Positions 21,335-31,206 of a stretch of 64,000 nt of DNA are shown here, one piece after another. Numbering within the stretch: the first letter of the stretch is position 1; every line of letters begins with the position of its first letter. The notes under the pieces were generated by a model, which was not told the origin of the DNA, did no database searches, and was given only the letters and a program-made list of their open reading frames with translations. The stretch comes from Chlorops oryzae (lineage: Eukaryota > Arthropoda > Insecta > Diptera > Chloropidae). The translations under genes and the position numbers were made by a program. The stretch lies in the NCBI GenBank assembly GCA_020466095.1, contig CM035807.1, forward strand, positions 56,280,555 to 56,344,554. Direction: 5' to 3'.

Positions 21335-21535
21335 TCAAATACAAATTATATATATATATATATTGAAATAAAAAAAAAAAAAGTAAATAGAAAGAATATA
21401 GTAGAATAGAAGAAAACCATTCACCGAATAAAAGAGAATGTTAAAACACAAAATTATTAAGAAGAAGAAAAGCAAATTATATATTTAAATTGGAAAACAA
21501 AATAAGATAAAGAACAAAAAAAATATATATATATA
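20788..21535. other. AT-rich internal region of B with TA microsatellites
   Basis: This is non-coding AT-rich sequence with TA runs (about 21304-21330, 21348-21362, 21522-21535). The last run served as the target of element C (duplication TATA). Confidence 0.6.
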
Positions 21536-21981
21536 TGTGACATTAAGTGTAAGCGCGAACGATGGCAACCCTAGTCCACTCAAACTGTCAAATAATTCGG
21601 ACAGCTGTTCGGTTCTCATGATGGTGAGTTAGTCGTGTCCCTTTAACAGCGTTATACAGTCGTCGTTGCAGGAGTAAGTCGCTATTTTCCTACGGTCGCC
21701 GTAAGTCATTTCTCTCTACGATCAGCAGCATTGTTATTCAGTCGTCAGCAGCAGCATTATTCAGTCGTCAGCAGCAGCGTTATTCAGTCGTCAACAGCAG
21801 CGTTATTCAGTCGTCAGCAGCAGCAGTTTTCCTATGGTACACCAGCTGCAACCTTTCCAGCCGTTTCCTACAGTCGTCGTCTCAATCAAGTCATTTCAAC
21901 AACGATTCGAAGAACCTTTACATTTTGTAACTATTCATTTTCATCTTTATATCATTTGCAATAAAGCATTTAATCTTTACA
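21536..21981 (+). repeat. 5' LTR of element C
   Basis: The LTR includes four tandem copies of a 23-bp unit (TTATTCAGTCGTCAGCAGC-type, about 21734-21828) and a poly(A) signal AATAAA at 21960-21965, 16 bases before the LTR end. It appears identical to the 3' LTR. Confidence 0.93.
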
Positions 21982-22000
21982 TTTGGGGGCTCAACGCGGT
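21982..22000 (+). promoter_or_regulatory. Candidate primer-binding site of element C
   Basis: Immediately after the LTR comes TTTGGGGGCTCAACGCGG. TGGGGGCTCAACG, two bases after the LTR end, is the position and form expected of a tRNA primer site; the tRNA is not identified. Confidence 0.5.
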
Positions 22001-22038
22001 TTCATCAAAATTGTTGTTGTAAAGCATGAGAAAAAAGT

Positions 22039-25000
22039 ATGATCGATGAGCCGTTAGTTGACGAAGCACGCGAAAGCCGTTATCCCACACGTTCAAAAAG
22101 TAGAGAAGTAAAAAGAAAACAAAGTCCAAGTGTCGCTCGATACGAAGTTGTAGTCAGAGACGGTGGGGACGAAAGTGAAGAAAGGCAAGAGAATTGGGAA
22201 AAGGGAAACACAAAACTACAGAACAAAAAAACTGTTATTCCTAATACAGAAAAAGAAGAAAAAGTGAATTGCGAAACAAACGAAGAGTTAAGAGAGAATT
22301 TGGAGATTGAACATACCGAACTTCAAAGCGGGATTCAACATTCAACAGAAAGAGAGGAATATATGTGCAAAAATAAAGTCAGCACAAACGATAAAGAAGC
22401 AACAACAATGGACAGTATGAACGGATTAAATGATGCAATTCGGATGCTAGCAGAACAATTAGCACATAATAAGAGCAGTGTATCAATAGAGGGTTTTGCT
22501 CGCATTATACAAGACTTCGATGGTGTGTCAGTGCCAGCTAAAGTGTGGTTTACGAGCTTCGAACAAAACGCGGCTGCATACGAATTGAACGACAAACAAA
22601 AATACGTTCACGCGCGCAGCAAAATAGTTGGCACGGCTGAGCTTTTCCTCGAATCAGTGTTTGTTAGCACATACGATGAATTAAGGCAGGTGTTGGAAGA
22701 AGAGTTCTCACAAAGTTTCTCAAGTGCTGAAGTTCACAAAAAATTAAGCGGAAGAAAAAAACGAAAAGACGAAAACTTTCACCAGTATCTGCTGCATATG
22801 AAGAAAATAGCTGCACTAGGTTGCGTCGAAACAGAGTCCGTGATTCGATACGTAGTGGATGGACTGAACATACCGAGCGAATATAAATACAACATGTTGT
22901 GTTGCAACACCTATGGGGAGCTTCAATCTAAATACGAGCTCTTCGAACATGTATATAAAACAAATGATCGGAATGCAACCTCATACGCTGGCAGTAAGAA
23001 AACTGAAAACAAAAGCCACAGTGAAAAGAAAAACGATGTAAACAAAAAGCAAAATTATTGCTTTAACTGTGGCTCGAAAGAACACTTGAGAAAGGATTGC
23101 AACGAAGAAACTAAATGCTTTAGATGTGACGGTCGTGGCCATATTTCAAAAGATTGTCCACAAAGTGCAAAAAGTGTGCAAATGGTGAAGGACAGTAGGC
23201 GATTCAAAACTATTTCCGTGAATAACATTGAAATGCAATGCTTAGTGGACACCGGTTCAGATGTGACCATAATGCAAAAATCTGCGTGTGCAAAATTAAA
23301 CGTTGAGCTGCAGAAGTGCTATTCGATTTTGCGTGGACTTGGAAACATAAAAACGTTGCCGTTGGGATTTTTTGTAGCAGATGTTCGAGTGGACAATATC
23401 GAGGCGCAACAGAAATTTGTAGTGGTGCCGGACCATAAGATGGAGTACGAGGTCTTACTTGGATATGACTTCACATCTCAATTCACCCTAACTATTGACG
23501 AGAGAGGTTTCGTGTTTTCGACGCCGGCAGCGCGGGCGGACAGCGCTGAATGGAAGGAGATAAGTATATATAACATCGTTGAACATGACATTAATTTAAG
23601 CGTTCCACCACAGTTTGATGCACTTATACGACCGCTGGTCACAGGCTACAAGCCAGTAGACAACACAGTTGAATGCCCAGTGGAGCTTAAAATCATTCCG
23701 GATGGGAAAATTACTCCGTTTCACCATCAACCCAGTAGACATCCGCCGGCAGAGAGCGAAGCTATTAAGCAGCAAGTAGACGAGTGGTTGAAAAACGGCA
23801 TTATTAGAAAGTCAACATCCGACTTCGCGAGCAGAGTGGTGGTAGTGAAAAAGAAGGACGAAACATACAGGATTTGCGTGGATTACAGGCAACTCAATAA
23901 TATGGTTCTGAAGGATCGGTTTCCAGTACCGGTCATGGATGAAGTACTGGAAAAATTGCAGTCGTCGAAAATATTTACATTGATGGATCTGGAGAGCGGG
24001 TTTTTCCACGTACCGATCGAGGAGGCCAGTAAAAAATATACGGCGTTCATAACAAAAGAAGGCCTTTTTGAATTCAATCGAGCGCCTTTCGGTTTTTGTA
24101 ATTCGCCATCTGTTTTCATTCGCTTTGTGTCGTACGTATTTCGAGAGTTGATTGTTCAGGACATCATGCAGCTGTATATGGATGATATTGTAATTTACGC
24201 CCAAACAATTGAGGAAGCTGTCGAGAAGTTGGAAAAAGTGCTAAAGGAAGCTGAAAAGTATAAACTCAACATAAAGTGGAAGAAATGCTGTTTTCTCCAA
24301 GGCAAAGTTAATTTCTTGGGGCACACAATTGAGGACGGTCGCATTTGTCCAGGAGAAGAAAAGACTCGAGCAGTGAGAAGATTCGATACACCAAAAAACG
24401 TTAGAGGCATCCAATCGTTTTTGGGCCTAACTGGGTTTTATCGAAAGTTTGTAAAAGGATATGCACAAATCGCACGCCCGTTGACAAACCTGCTGAAAAA
24501 GGGTTCGACATTTAAAATGGAAGCCGTGGAATTGAATGCTATTGATCAGCTGAAGAACGCAATATGCAACGAACCAGTGCTTAGATTATATTGCAGAGGT
24601 GCACCCACGGAGCTCCATACGGACGCCTCGAAAGACGGTTTTGGGGCTACTTTGCTGCAGATGTTTGAGTAGCGGTGGCATCCAGTCTTCTTCTGGAGTA
24701 AAGCAACCTCAGAGAGCGACGCAAAACGCCACAGCTATATATTGGAAGTAAAAGCGGCTTATTTAGCTGTGGAAAAATTCAGGTTGTATTTACTAGGAAT
24801 CCCTTTTGTGTTGGTCACGGACTGCATAGCCTTCACGCAAACGGTGAAGAAGAAAGATCTTCCACGAGAGGTGGCGCAATGGGTTCTAAGCCTACAGGAT
24901 TTTGATTATAAAGTGGTTCACCGAAAAGCAGAACAGATGAAACACGTGGACTTCCTCAGCAGATATCCGCAGAATGTATTTTTAATTTCGGCAGAAATAT

Positions 25001-26250
25001 CGTCACGACTAAAGGCAGCGCAAAAAAAGGACAACTTCATTCAAACCGTTTGCGAAATGCTCAAACTGCAAGAATACAAAGATTTTAAGCTGAAAGGCGG
25101 TTTGCTGTATAAAAACGTAAAGGGTATTGATCTATTAGTGGTACCAAAATTAATGGAACGTGAAATCATTAATCAAGCACATTCAGTTGGTCACTTTGGA
25201 TCTGAGAAAACGATTCACAGCATCCAACAACAGTTTTGGATACCCCATGTTGCACACAAAGTAGCACAAGCGATCAGTATGTGTATCAGCTGCATTATGA
25301 ACAGTAAAAAGCTTGGAAAGAAAGAAGGGTTCCTTCACTGCATTGATAAAGGCGATAAACCACTTCATACACTACATGTAGACCACTTGGGGCCAATGGA
25401 TTCTACCGCCAAAACATACAAATATATACTAGCGATAGTTGATGGATTCGCAAAATTTGTATGGCTTTTTACTACGAGGTCCACCGGAAGTGAGGAAGTC
25501 ATAGCAAAATTCGAAGAATGGGCAAAAGTTTTCGGAAACCCATTTCGAATCATAAGCGACAAGGGACCAGCTTTTACGTCGGGCGCGTTCGAAGAATACG
25601 TAAAATGTAATGGAATTGAGCACGTACAGGTTACAACCGGTGTGCCGAGAGGCAACGGCCAGATTGAACGAGTTAACAGGACAATTCTTTCAATCATTGG
25701 TAAGCTGTCAGCTGAAACCCCGTCAAAGTGGTATAAATATGTCCCAAAAGTGCAACGAGCAATAAATGCACATGTCCATTCTTCTACGAAGATGTCACCG
25801 TTTGAGTTAATGTTCGGCGTAAGGATGCGAAGCAAAATTGAGGACAACTTGAGCACGCTACTGGAGCAGGAACTTCTCGAAAATTTTTATACCGAAAGAG
25901 AGCAAGTGCGAAAAGAAGCCAGAGATAATATCCAGCACGCGCAGGAGATTTATAAGAAATTCTATGACAAAAAACGTAGAAGTGAAGTCGGGTATAAAAA
26001 CGGAGACTTGGTTGCAATTAAGCGCACGCAATTCGTTTCTGGCAAAAAGCTGGCAAGTGCATACCTTGGTCCCTATGAGGTTATGAAAGTCAAACGTAAT
26101 GGCCGTTACGACGTTAAGAAAATTGGCGACGGAGAGGGGCCAAAAGTCACGTCTACAAGCATCGACCATATGAAGCTATGGAAATTCGCAGAATCTCATG
26201 AAGATGTTTTGTCTTCTGGGCCAGAAGACGATCAGGATGACCGATTGTGA
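22039..26250 (+). CDS. Element C gag-pol polyprotein with one in-frame TAG
   Basis: The 1,403-codon frame starts at ATG 22039. Order: gag (about residues 130-330), two CCHC knuckles (CFNCGSKEHLRKDC and CFRCDGRGHISKDC, about 335-375), protease LVDTGSD (catalytic Asp about 404), RT with RICVDYRQLN, FTLMDLESGF and YMDD (residues 713-716), RNase H (ELHTDASKDGFG), the integrase HHCC finger, integrase core Asp residues in LHVDHLGPM and IISDKGPAF, the Glu in GNGQIERVNRT, and a GPY/F module (YLGPYEV). TAG at 24670-24672 (codon 878) interrupts RNase H; otherwise the frame is open. The final TGA lies in the first bases of the 3' LTR. All catalytic motifs look intact. Confidence 0.93.
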
Positions 26251-26691
26251 CATTAAGTGTAAGCGCGAACGATGGCAACCCTAGTCCACTCAAACTGTCA
26301 AATAATTCGGACAGCTGTTCGGTTCTCATGATGGTGAGTTAGTCGTGTCCCTTTAACAGCGTTATACAGTCGTCGTTGCAGGAGTAAGTCGCTATTTTCC
26401 TACGGTCGCCGTAAGTCATTTCTCTCTACGATCAGCAGCATTGTTATTCAGTCGTCAGCAGCAGCATTATTCAGTCGTCAGCAGCAGCGTTATTCAGTCG
26501 TCAACAGCAGCGTTATTCAGTCGTCAGCAGCAGCAGTTTTCCTATGGTACACCAGCTGCAACCTTTCCAGCCGTTTCCTACAGTCGTCGTCTCAATCAAG
26601 TCATTTCAACAACGATTCGAAGAACCTTTACATTTTGTAACTATTCATTTTCATCTTTATATCATTTGCAATAAAGCATTTAATCTTTACA
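26246..26691 (+). repeat. 3' LTR of element C
   Basis: This 446-bp copy matches the 5' LTR base for base as far as I can read. The stop codon of gag-pol (TGA, 26248-26250) falls inside it. No long purine tract precedes it; the sequence before it is only moderately purine-rich (agaagacgatcaggatgacc). Confidence 0.92.
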
Positions 26692-27692
26692 TATATATAA
26701 AATAAATAAATAAAAATTTCGAGAAAAGGTAAATTACAAATTTTTATCAATTTTTAATTACGGTGACAGGTACATCATAAGAAAACAATATATGTATTAT
26801 TAACTGTGAAAACAAACGGTAGGAAAAAAATAAATATTCACAGACAAAAACCTCAAAGTATAGGTACCTAACAAAACATTTGTTTTTGAAACTCTTATAA
26901 ACAAAGTACAATTTAAGAAAAATAATGGAAAAAAAAGAATTATAAAAGAAAATATGAAATTGAACGATAAAAACTAAATGTTAAGAAAAAATAAACAATC
27001 AATAAAATATACATGATTGTTAAACAAGCTGCAAGAAAATGAATATAAAAACTTATATAGATAATAAGAAAGTATACTATGAAATAAATTTAATATATTA
27101 GATTTAAGCCCAAAGAATGGCCTGGATACGCACTATCGAAACAGCGGGAGTATCGTTTAAACAACAGCAGTGATATACATCGAACACGCATCAACATAAA
27201 TTTCACGATTCATCATTTGCCTAAAAACAACGTCTTCGCCAGCACTAGGCAAACTTCTAAATTTCTTATCAACCATTAATAGACAATCACTGTAAACGTT
27301 TCAACATTGTCACCTTTGAATCATGAAGCAACCCAGCAACAGTAACGACGCATACCGTATACATCATATGTTAACATTTTCGTTCATCTAAATCATCAGC
27401 AACTAATACGCGACTTCTTTAAGAAGGGGAGGGAGTGAGTCAAGGTTGTCCCTAAATTAAAACTTCTGAACAACCTGCCAGCATTATTTTTCTTTAAACA
27501 ACGTCTATGTGGTCACAACATCAGCAGTTCGTTTCAGCACAAGAAAATTCGAGTAAACATCGCAGCAACCACTCTCATCTTCCAAGTACGGGATACGTCA
27601 ACTGAATGTTAATTTAAAACCGCAGCAGCCGCAATGTCAAAAGCGCATCCAATTCTGAGGTTTTCGATCATCGCTATGGAGCGATTTTCTTC
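26692..27692. other. 3' internal region of element B, non-coding
   Basis: After the TATA duplication of element C the internal DNA of B resumes. It is A-rich, with no supported coding frame. A purine-rich stretch (aagaaggggagggagtgagt, 27421-27440) resembles a second polypurine tract but is not followed by an LTR start. Confidence 0.5.
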
Positions 27693-27705
27693 AAAGGGGG
27701 AGGGA
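27693..27705 (+). promoter_or_regulatory. Polypurine tract of element B
   Basis: AAAGGGGGAGGGA lies directly before the TGTTGTGAG start of the right LTR, as expected for the primer of plus-strand DNA synthesis. Confidence 0.85.
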
Positions 27706-28272
27706 TGTTGTGAGTCTCCCCCAAACTCACATGTGGTCACCTTAAACCGAAAGCAAAAGGCAGTGACCTGCATTTATGAATTTCACTTCAAGGTGATTCC
27801 ATGCTACTCAAAAACACTGTCCAGCGTAAAATTGCTGACAAATGCAAACATGCAGTTCGGCCGCTGGTAACAACAACATTGGCACAGTATAAGCACGGTT
27901 AACAAACATCAGCACTAGTACAGCGAATGCACAATTGCAATCCGATCGCTGGCAATAACAACAACACACGTCAAGAGTTTTTACGTAAGAGCAACAACAA
28001 CTACAAAAGAAGAACAAAGAACATCGGAATAGCTTTATGTAGTAACAACAACAATATGGCAATGTGGGCACATTTGCGGGTGAAGGTCGCGGTCAAGCTA
28101 TTGCAATATGTTCGGGAAGAATCGACGACGATCGCGGATATTGAGAATAGTCAAGATTGCAATATCAGCAATATTGATCTATATAAACGGAACTTCGACG
28201 ACTGGAAAGGGACTTCTGCACACGTACTCATCCAAGGGCCACGACGGAGAAGTTAATAGAGTAGTCTTTTAA

Positions 28273-29330
28273 CCCTCTAACCTTTCACACGGCCTCCAGG
28301 CATAACTCACAAAAGTCACTTTTTGAACACATAGGTAAAGGTATATGATATCAATATAAGTATAATAGTGTTGCTAGTACATTTGATGACATTTTCTCTT
28401 GAGACATCATATGCAAATGACGTCCAGTTTGGCGCCTATAGCCATTAGTGTGTGAGCATCCGTCAAATCAACACCGCATTTTCTAAAAAAAAATTTGTGC
28501 TTTTCAACACAATATATCTTTTCAACCAAACAAGTTGTTACCGTTTGATAATTTTTTTTCATAAAGGTAAGTTATCCAACTTTAATTTCATATATGATTT
28601 GATTCGAAAAAAAATTGTTTTGTGCGAGTTTCTTGGAAAAATTGAATTATGCCTCAAGGCATAATTGTGGGTTTACGTGATATTTTTTCCCCTTGATGCA
28701 GTTGATGAAATTGATGCAGTTGCCGCAATTTCGTGAACAAATTGCTGCTGGCCTCATCAAATATAATTCGCACACTGTTGGCCGACGAAGAACTTCACGT
28801 GACCCATCATCACCTTCAACTTCACGACCATCAACTCCGGTACTTGGTCATGTTGTTCCTGTTGGTCATCGAGCCATTCATCCAGTCGCTGATGTGCGCT
28901 ATGATGGCTTCAACCGTCTTCAAGTTGGGCTACCGAAGGCAGGTGGTAAACAACTTTGTAAAAATGCCAAATGCAAATCACAAACTCAATGTGTTTGCAA
29001 GGTATGCAACGTACATTTGTGTTGCTCTACCTCTAAAAATTGTTTTTTTGATTATCATTCAAAAAAATAATCTTTTGTTTATTTTTTTTCACATCTTCAT
29101 CTCTTTTTCTAATAAAATCCATCAAAATGAAAATTTCTATCTGATTGTATTTTTTCACTTAAACCGACAATTATGCCCCGAGGCATATTTCATCTTTTCT
29201 CACCTGGAGGCTAAACGGTAAGGTAAATTAAAAAACTAATAATGCAGAAGTGTTTAGAATGTCGTTTTTAGTGTAGAAAAAATTATTCCGGCTCCTTTTT
29301 TGCATTATTTCAAAAAAAAAGGTTAGAGGG
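28273..29330 (+). mobile_element. piggyBac-type element, internally deleted
   Basis: The inverted repeats CCCTCTAACCTTT (28273-28285, inverted at 29318-29330) lie inside TTAA duplications (28269-28272 and 29331-29334). It encodes only the last part of a piggyBac transposase, which suggests an internal deletion of the catalytic core. Length is 1,058 bp; it sits in the right LTR of element B. Confidence 0.9.
28693..29070 (+). pseudogene. piggyBac transposase C-terminal cysteine-rich domain
   Basis: A 125-codon frame ends with a cysteine pattern (CKNAKCKSQTQCVCKVCNVH followed by LCC, CF and DYH) typical of the piggyBac C-terminal cross-brace zinc finger, which binds the element ends. It is preceded by a basic linker (GRRRTSRDPSSPSTSRP) and GFNRLQVGLPKAG. 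The DDD catalytic domain is missing, so no transposition activity is expected. Confidence 0.8.
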
Positions 29331-29419
29331 TTAAATAATAACCGAAAATTTGTATTTAATTTGAATTAAATAAAAGGATAATTAATTGAAATCCTTTGTG
29401 TTCCGTTTTATTTGTTTAA

Positions 29420-30055
29420 CCCTAGGATGGGCAACTGGGCCTAGTGAGGCCCATTTTGACTTTAAACCTGTATATCCTTTGTGCTTTTTGTTGTTTCGGT
29501 CGGAAACTCTATGATTTCTTGCACTAATCCTTTCTCAACACAAAAACCAAAAATTGTAACGATCGGACTCAGGTGATAGAAATAAAATGTTATTTTAATG
29601 CTCAACATCGAAAATTACCTACTGGGCCTAAATAGGCCCAGAATTAACTTGTTGACCGTTGGTATTCGTACTTATGTGCCTCACGCATGGGAAACTGGTT
29701 ACACGGGCTATATGCAATTCTTGTCCATGCCAGGACTGATTTTTTTATATTTTATATATAGTTTTATTTACTTTAATAATACTACAAAGGAATAATTGAA
29801 TTTCACTTGAAAAAGAAAAAACAAAATTTTTTTTATTTTTGCTATGTTTACCTTTTTAAAGATCTAGATGTACAGTGTACACTCATACACGTTAAATTAC
29901 TTGCCAAATATACGAAAACACAAATAAGGTCAAAACTACTCCTGTCTTTCCCAACAACCCGCTACAATTGCCCAAATCGCTAGTTTTATTCATATGGGCC
30001 TGTTTAGGCCCAGTAGGTTACATTACCGCCTCCCAGTGTGTTGCCCATCCTAGGG
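29420..30055. mobile_element. Second TTAA element (piggyBac-type MITE)
   Basis: Perfect 16-bp inverted repeats CCCTAGGATGGGCAAC (29420-29435; inverted at 30040-30055) lie within TTAA duplications (29416-29419 and 30056-30059). Subterminal copies of a GGGCCTA...TAGGCCCA palindrome occur at both ends and again near 29622-29640 and 29995-30012. It has no coding capacity. The repeats are unlike those of the other TTAA element, so it is a separate family. Confidence 0.9.
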
Positions 30056-30154
30056 TTAAAGGACCCCGTTTTATCCTACGGTGTACTTGCCTGACGTGCG
30101 TACCTACCCAATTGCCACGGCGTTAGGTAGTTGCACCGTAGGATACAACAGCTC

Positions 30155-30294
30155 TGACAGACAACAACCTAAACAAGGCACAGTAAAGTGTAAATTTTTA
30201 AGAAATAAGGTGGTTTATTTGGGTTATCGCTGTTCTGAGACAGGTGTTTTACCGGATCCAGGCAAGATAGAGTGTAAAAAGTGATAACCAGCAC
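30155..30294 (+). pseudogene. Gypsy A pol, middle block (end of RT)
   Basis: The host element resumes with KCKFLRNKVVYLGYRCSETG and VLPDPGKIE, the RT C-terminal segment that follows YLDD in gypsy elements. It is cut by the hAT-type insertion after the 8-bp target ACCAGCAC (30287-30294). Confidence 0.85.
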
Positions 30295-31206
30295 CAGGCA
30301 CGTAGCCAGGATTTTCAGACGGGAGGGGGGGGGGGGGGGGGGGGGGGGGTTTATATTTCCAAATTTTTGCTGCGTAACAATTTACATTCTTTCGAAACAA
30401 TACTTCAATGAAACCGATAGTCGTAACAAAAGTATAAAAAAGTAAGAAACAGAACTCCAAAAGAAGAAGCACCATAGTGAGCGTATAAAAGTTGCTGAAA
30501 ATTTTATAACTTAAACCAAACCAAACAATCGTTGCTGATTTTATTAATTAATTATTTTAATAATTTTTTACAATCAGAACAGAGTTTATCCGAGAGGGTA
30601 GTTGATCCAGAGTGTGTTTTGCTGTGGTTCAGTGGTATGGAAAGTTCCAACAAAATCGACATACCAATATCAAGTACATTAAGAGATAGTAAAAATATTA
30701 TTTCATATTACACATTTAATAACCAAAATTTCCACTTCATTTACACTTCATTTGTCTCTCTCGGTCTGTATGCATGCAAAGACTCAAGACACGAACGTGA
30801 AAACAGTGAATAATGCGTTTCAAAAAATATTTGTTTTGAATTAATTTAATGAATAGAAACCACTAACCGATATTAATGGTTATAGTTTTAACAAACTCGT
30901 CATAGATTGAGGTTTGCGGCATTTGACTCGAAAATTTCTTTATTTCTAGTAGGGTCATTATTTGGCCAGTTAGGGGAGGGAACCCAAAATTCAGTTTAAA
31001 AAAAGTAATAATTATAACATATTATTAAAACATACCAAAAACCAATCCAATATTCTTCATATTAGGCTCGTTTAAAAGGTAGTTTTGTAAATTTTTCGAA
31101 TATGCATACTGAACATGCTCGTTCTTGTTCCTACGGCATCTATATTATTGATTGAAGTTCGTGAGGCATTTTTCTTTAATTTAAGCCTATTTTTGTATGG
31201 GGACTA

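Larger units (their letters stand above)
21536..26691 (+). mobile_element. Ty3/gypsy element C, young copy
   Basis: Two 446-bp LTRs (21536-21981 and 26246-26691), each TGTGACATT...CTTTACA, read the same along their whole length. The element is flanked by TATA (21532-21535 and 26692-26695). It has a single gag-pol frame of 1,403 codons with one internal TAG, and no env. Identical LTRs imply recent insertion. The gag type, the GPY/F module in integrase and the single frame suggest the mdg3/CsRn1-like side of gypsy. It sits inside element B. Confidence 0.93.
17197..30150 (+). mobile_element. LTR retrotransposon B, non-autonomous, with element C inside
   Basis: The LTRs at 17197-17945 and 27706-30150 both begin TGTTGTGAG and end ATACAACA. 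The second LTR contains two TTAA insertions; without them it would be about 743 bp against 749 bp for the first, a good internal check. A purine tract precedes the right LTR, and the element is flanked by GCTC on both sides. After removing element C the internal region is about 4.6 kb and holds gag/protease-like remnants but no RT, RNase H or integrase, so it could move only with helper enzymes. Confidence 0.88.
27706..30150 (+). repeat. Right LTR of element B, with two TTAA insertions
   Basis: It aligns with the left LTR in three blocks: 27706-28272, 29331-29419 and 30056-30150. The breaks are occupied by two unrelated elements, each flanked by TTAA. It ends with the hairpin-forming TATCCTACGGTG/CACCGTAGGATA pair and ATACAACA, followed by the GCTC duplication. 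Confidence 0.9.

Noticed and set aside
21300..21365. TA repeats as a possible CRISPR-like or satellite array
   Set aside because: Simple TA microsatellites without unique spacers; a eukaryotic context makes CRISPR irrelevant.
21731..21964. 77-codon frame in the C LTR
   Set aside because: It is present in both LTRs, comes from the CAG-rich tandem units and has no independent support.
27421..27440. Second polypurine tract in element B
   Set aside because: Purine-rich but not followed by the LTR start; the tract at 27693-27705 directly adjoins the LTR.
30330..30350. Poly-G run as a regulatory G-quadruplex
   Set aside because: It is part of the G-rich terminus of the hAT element and may include sequencing-length error; no gene is nearby.
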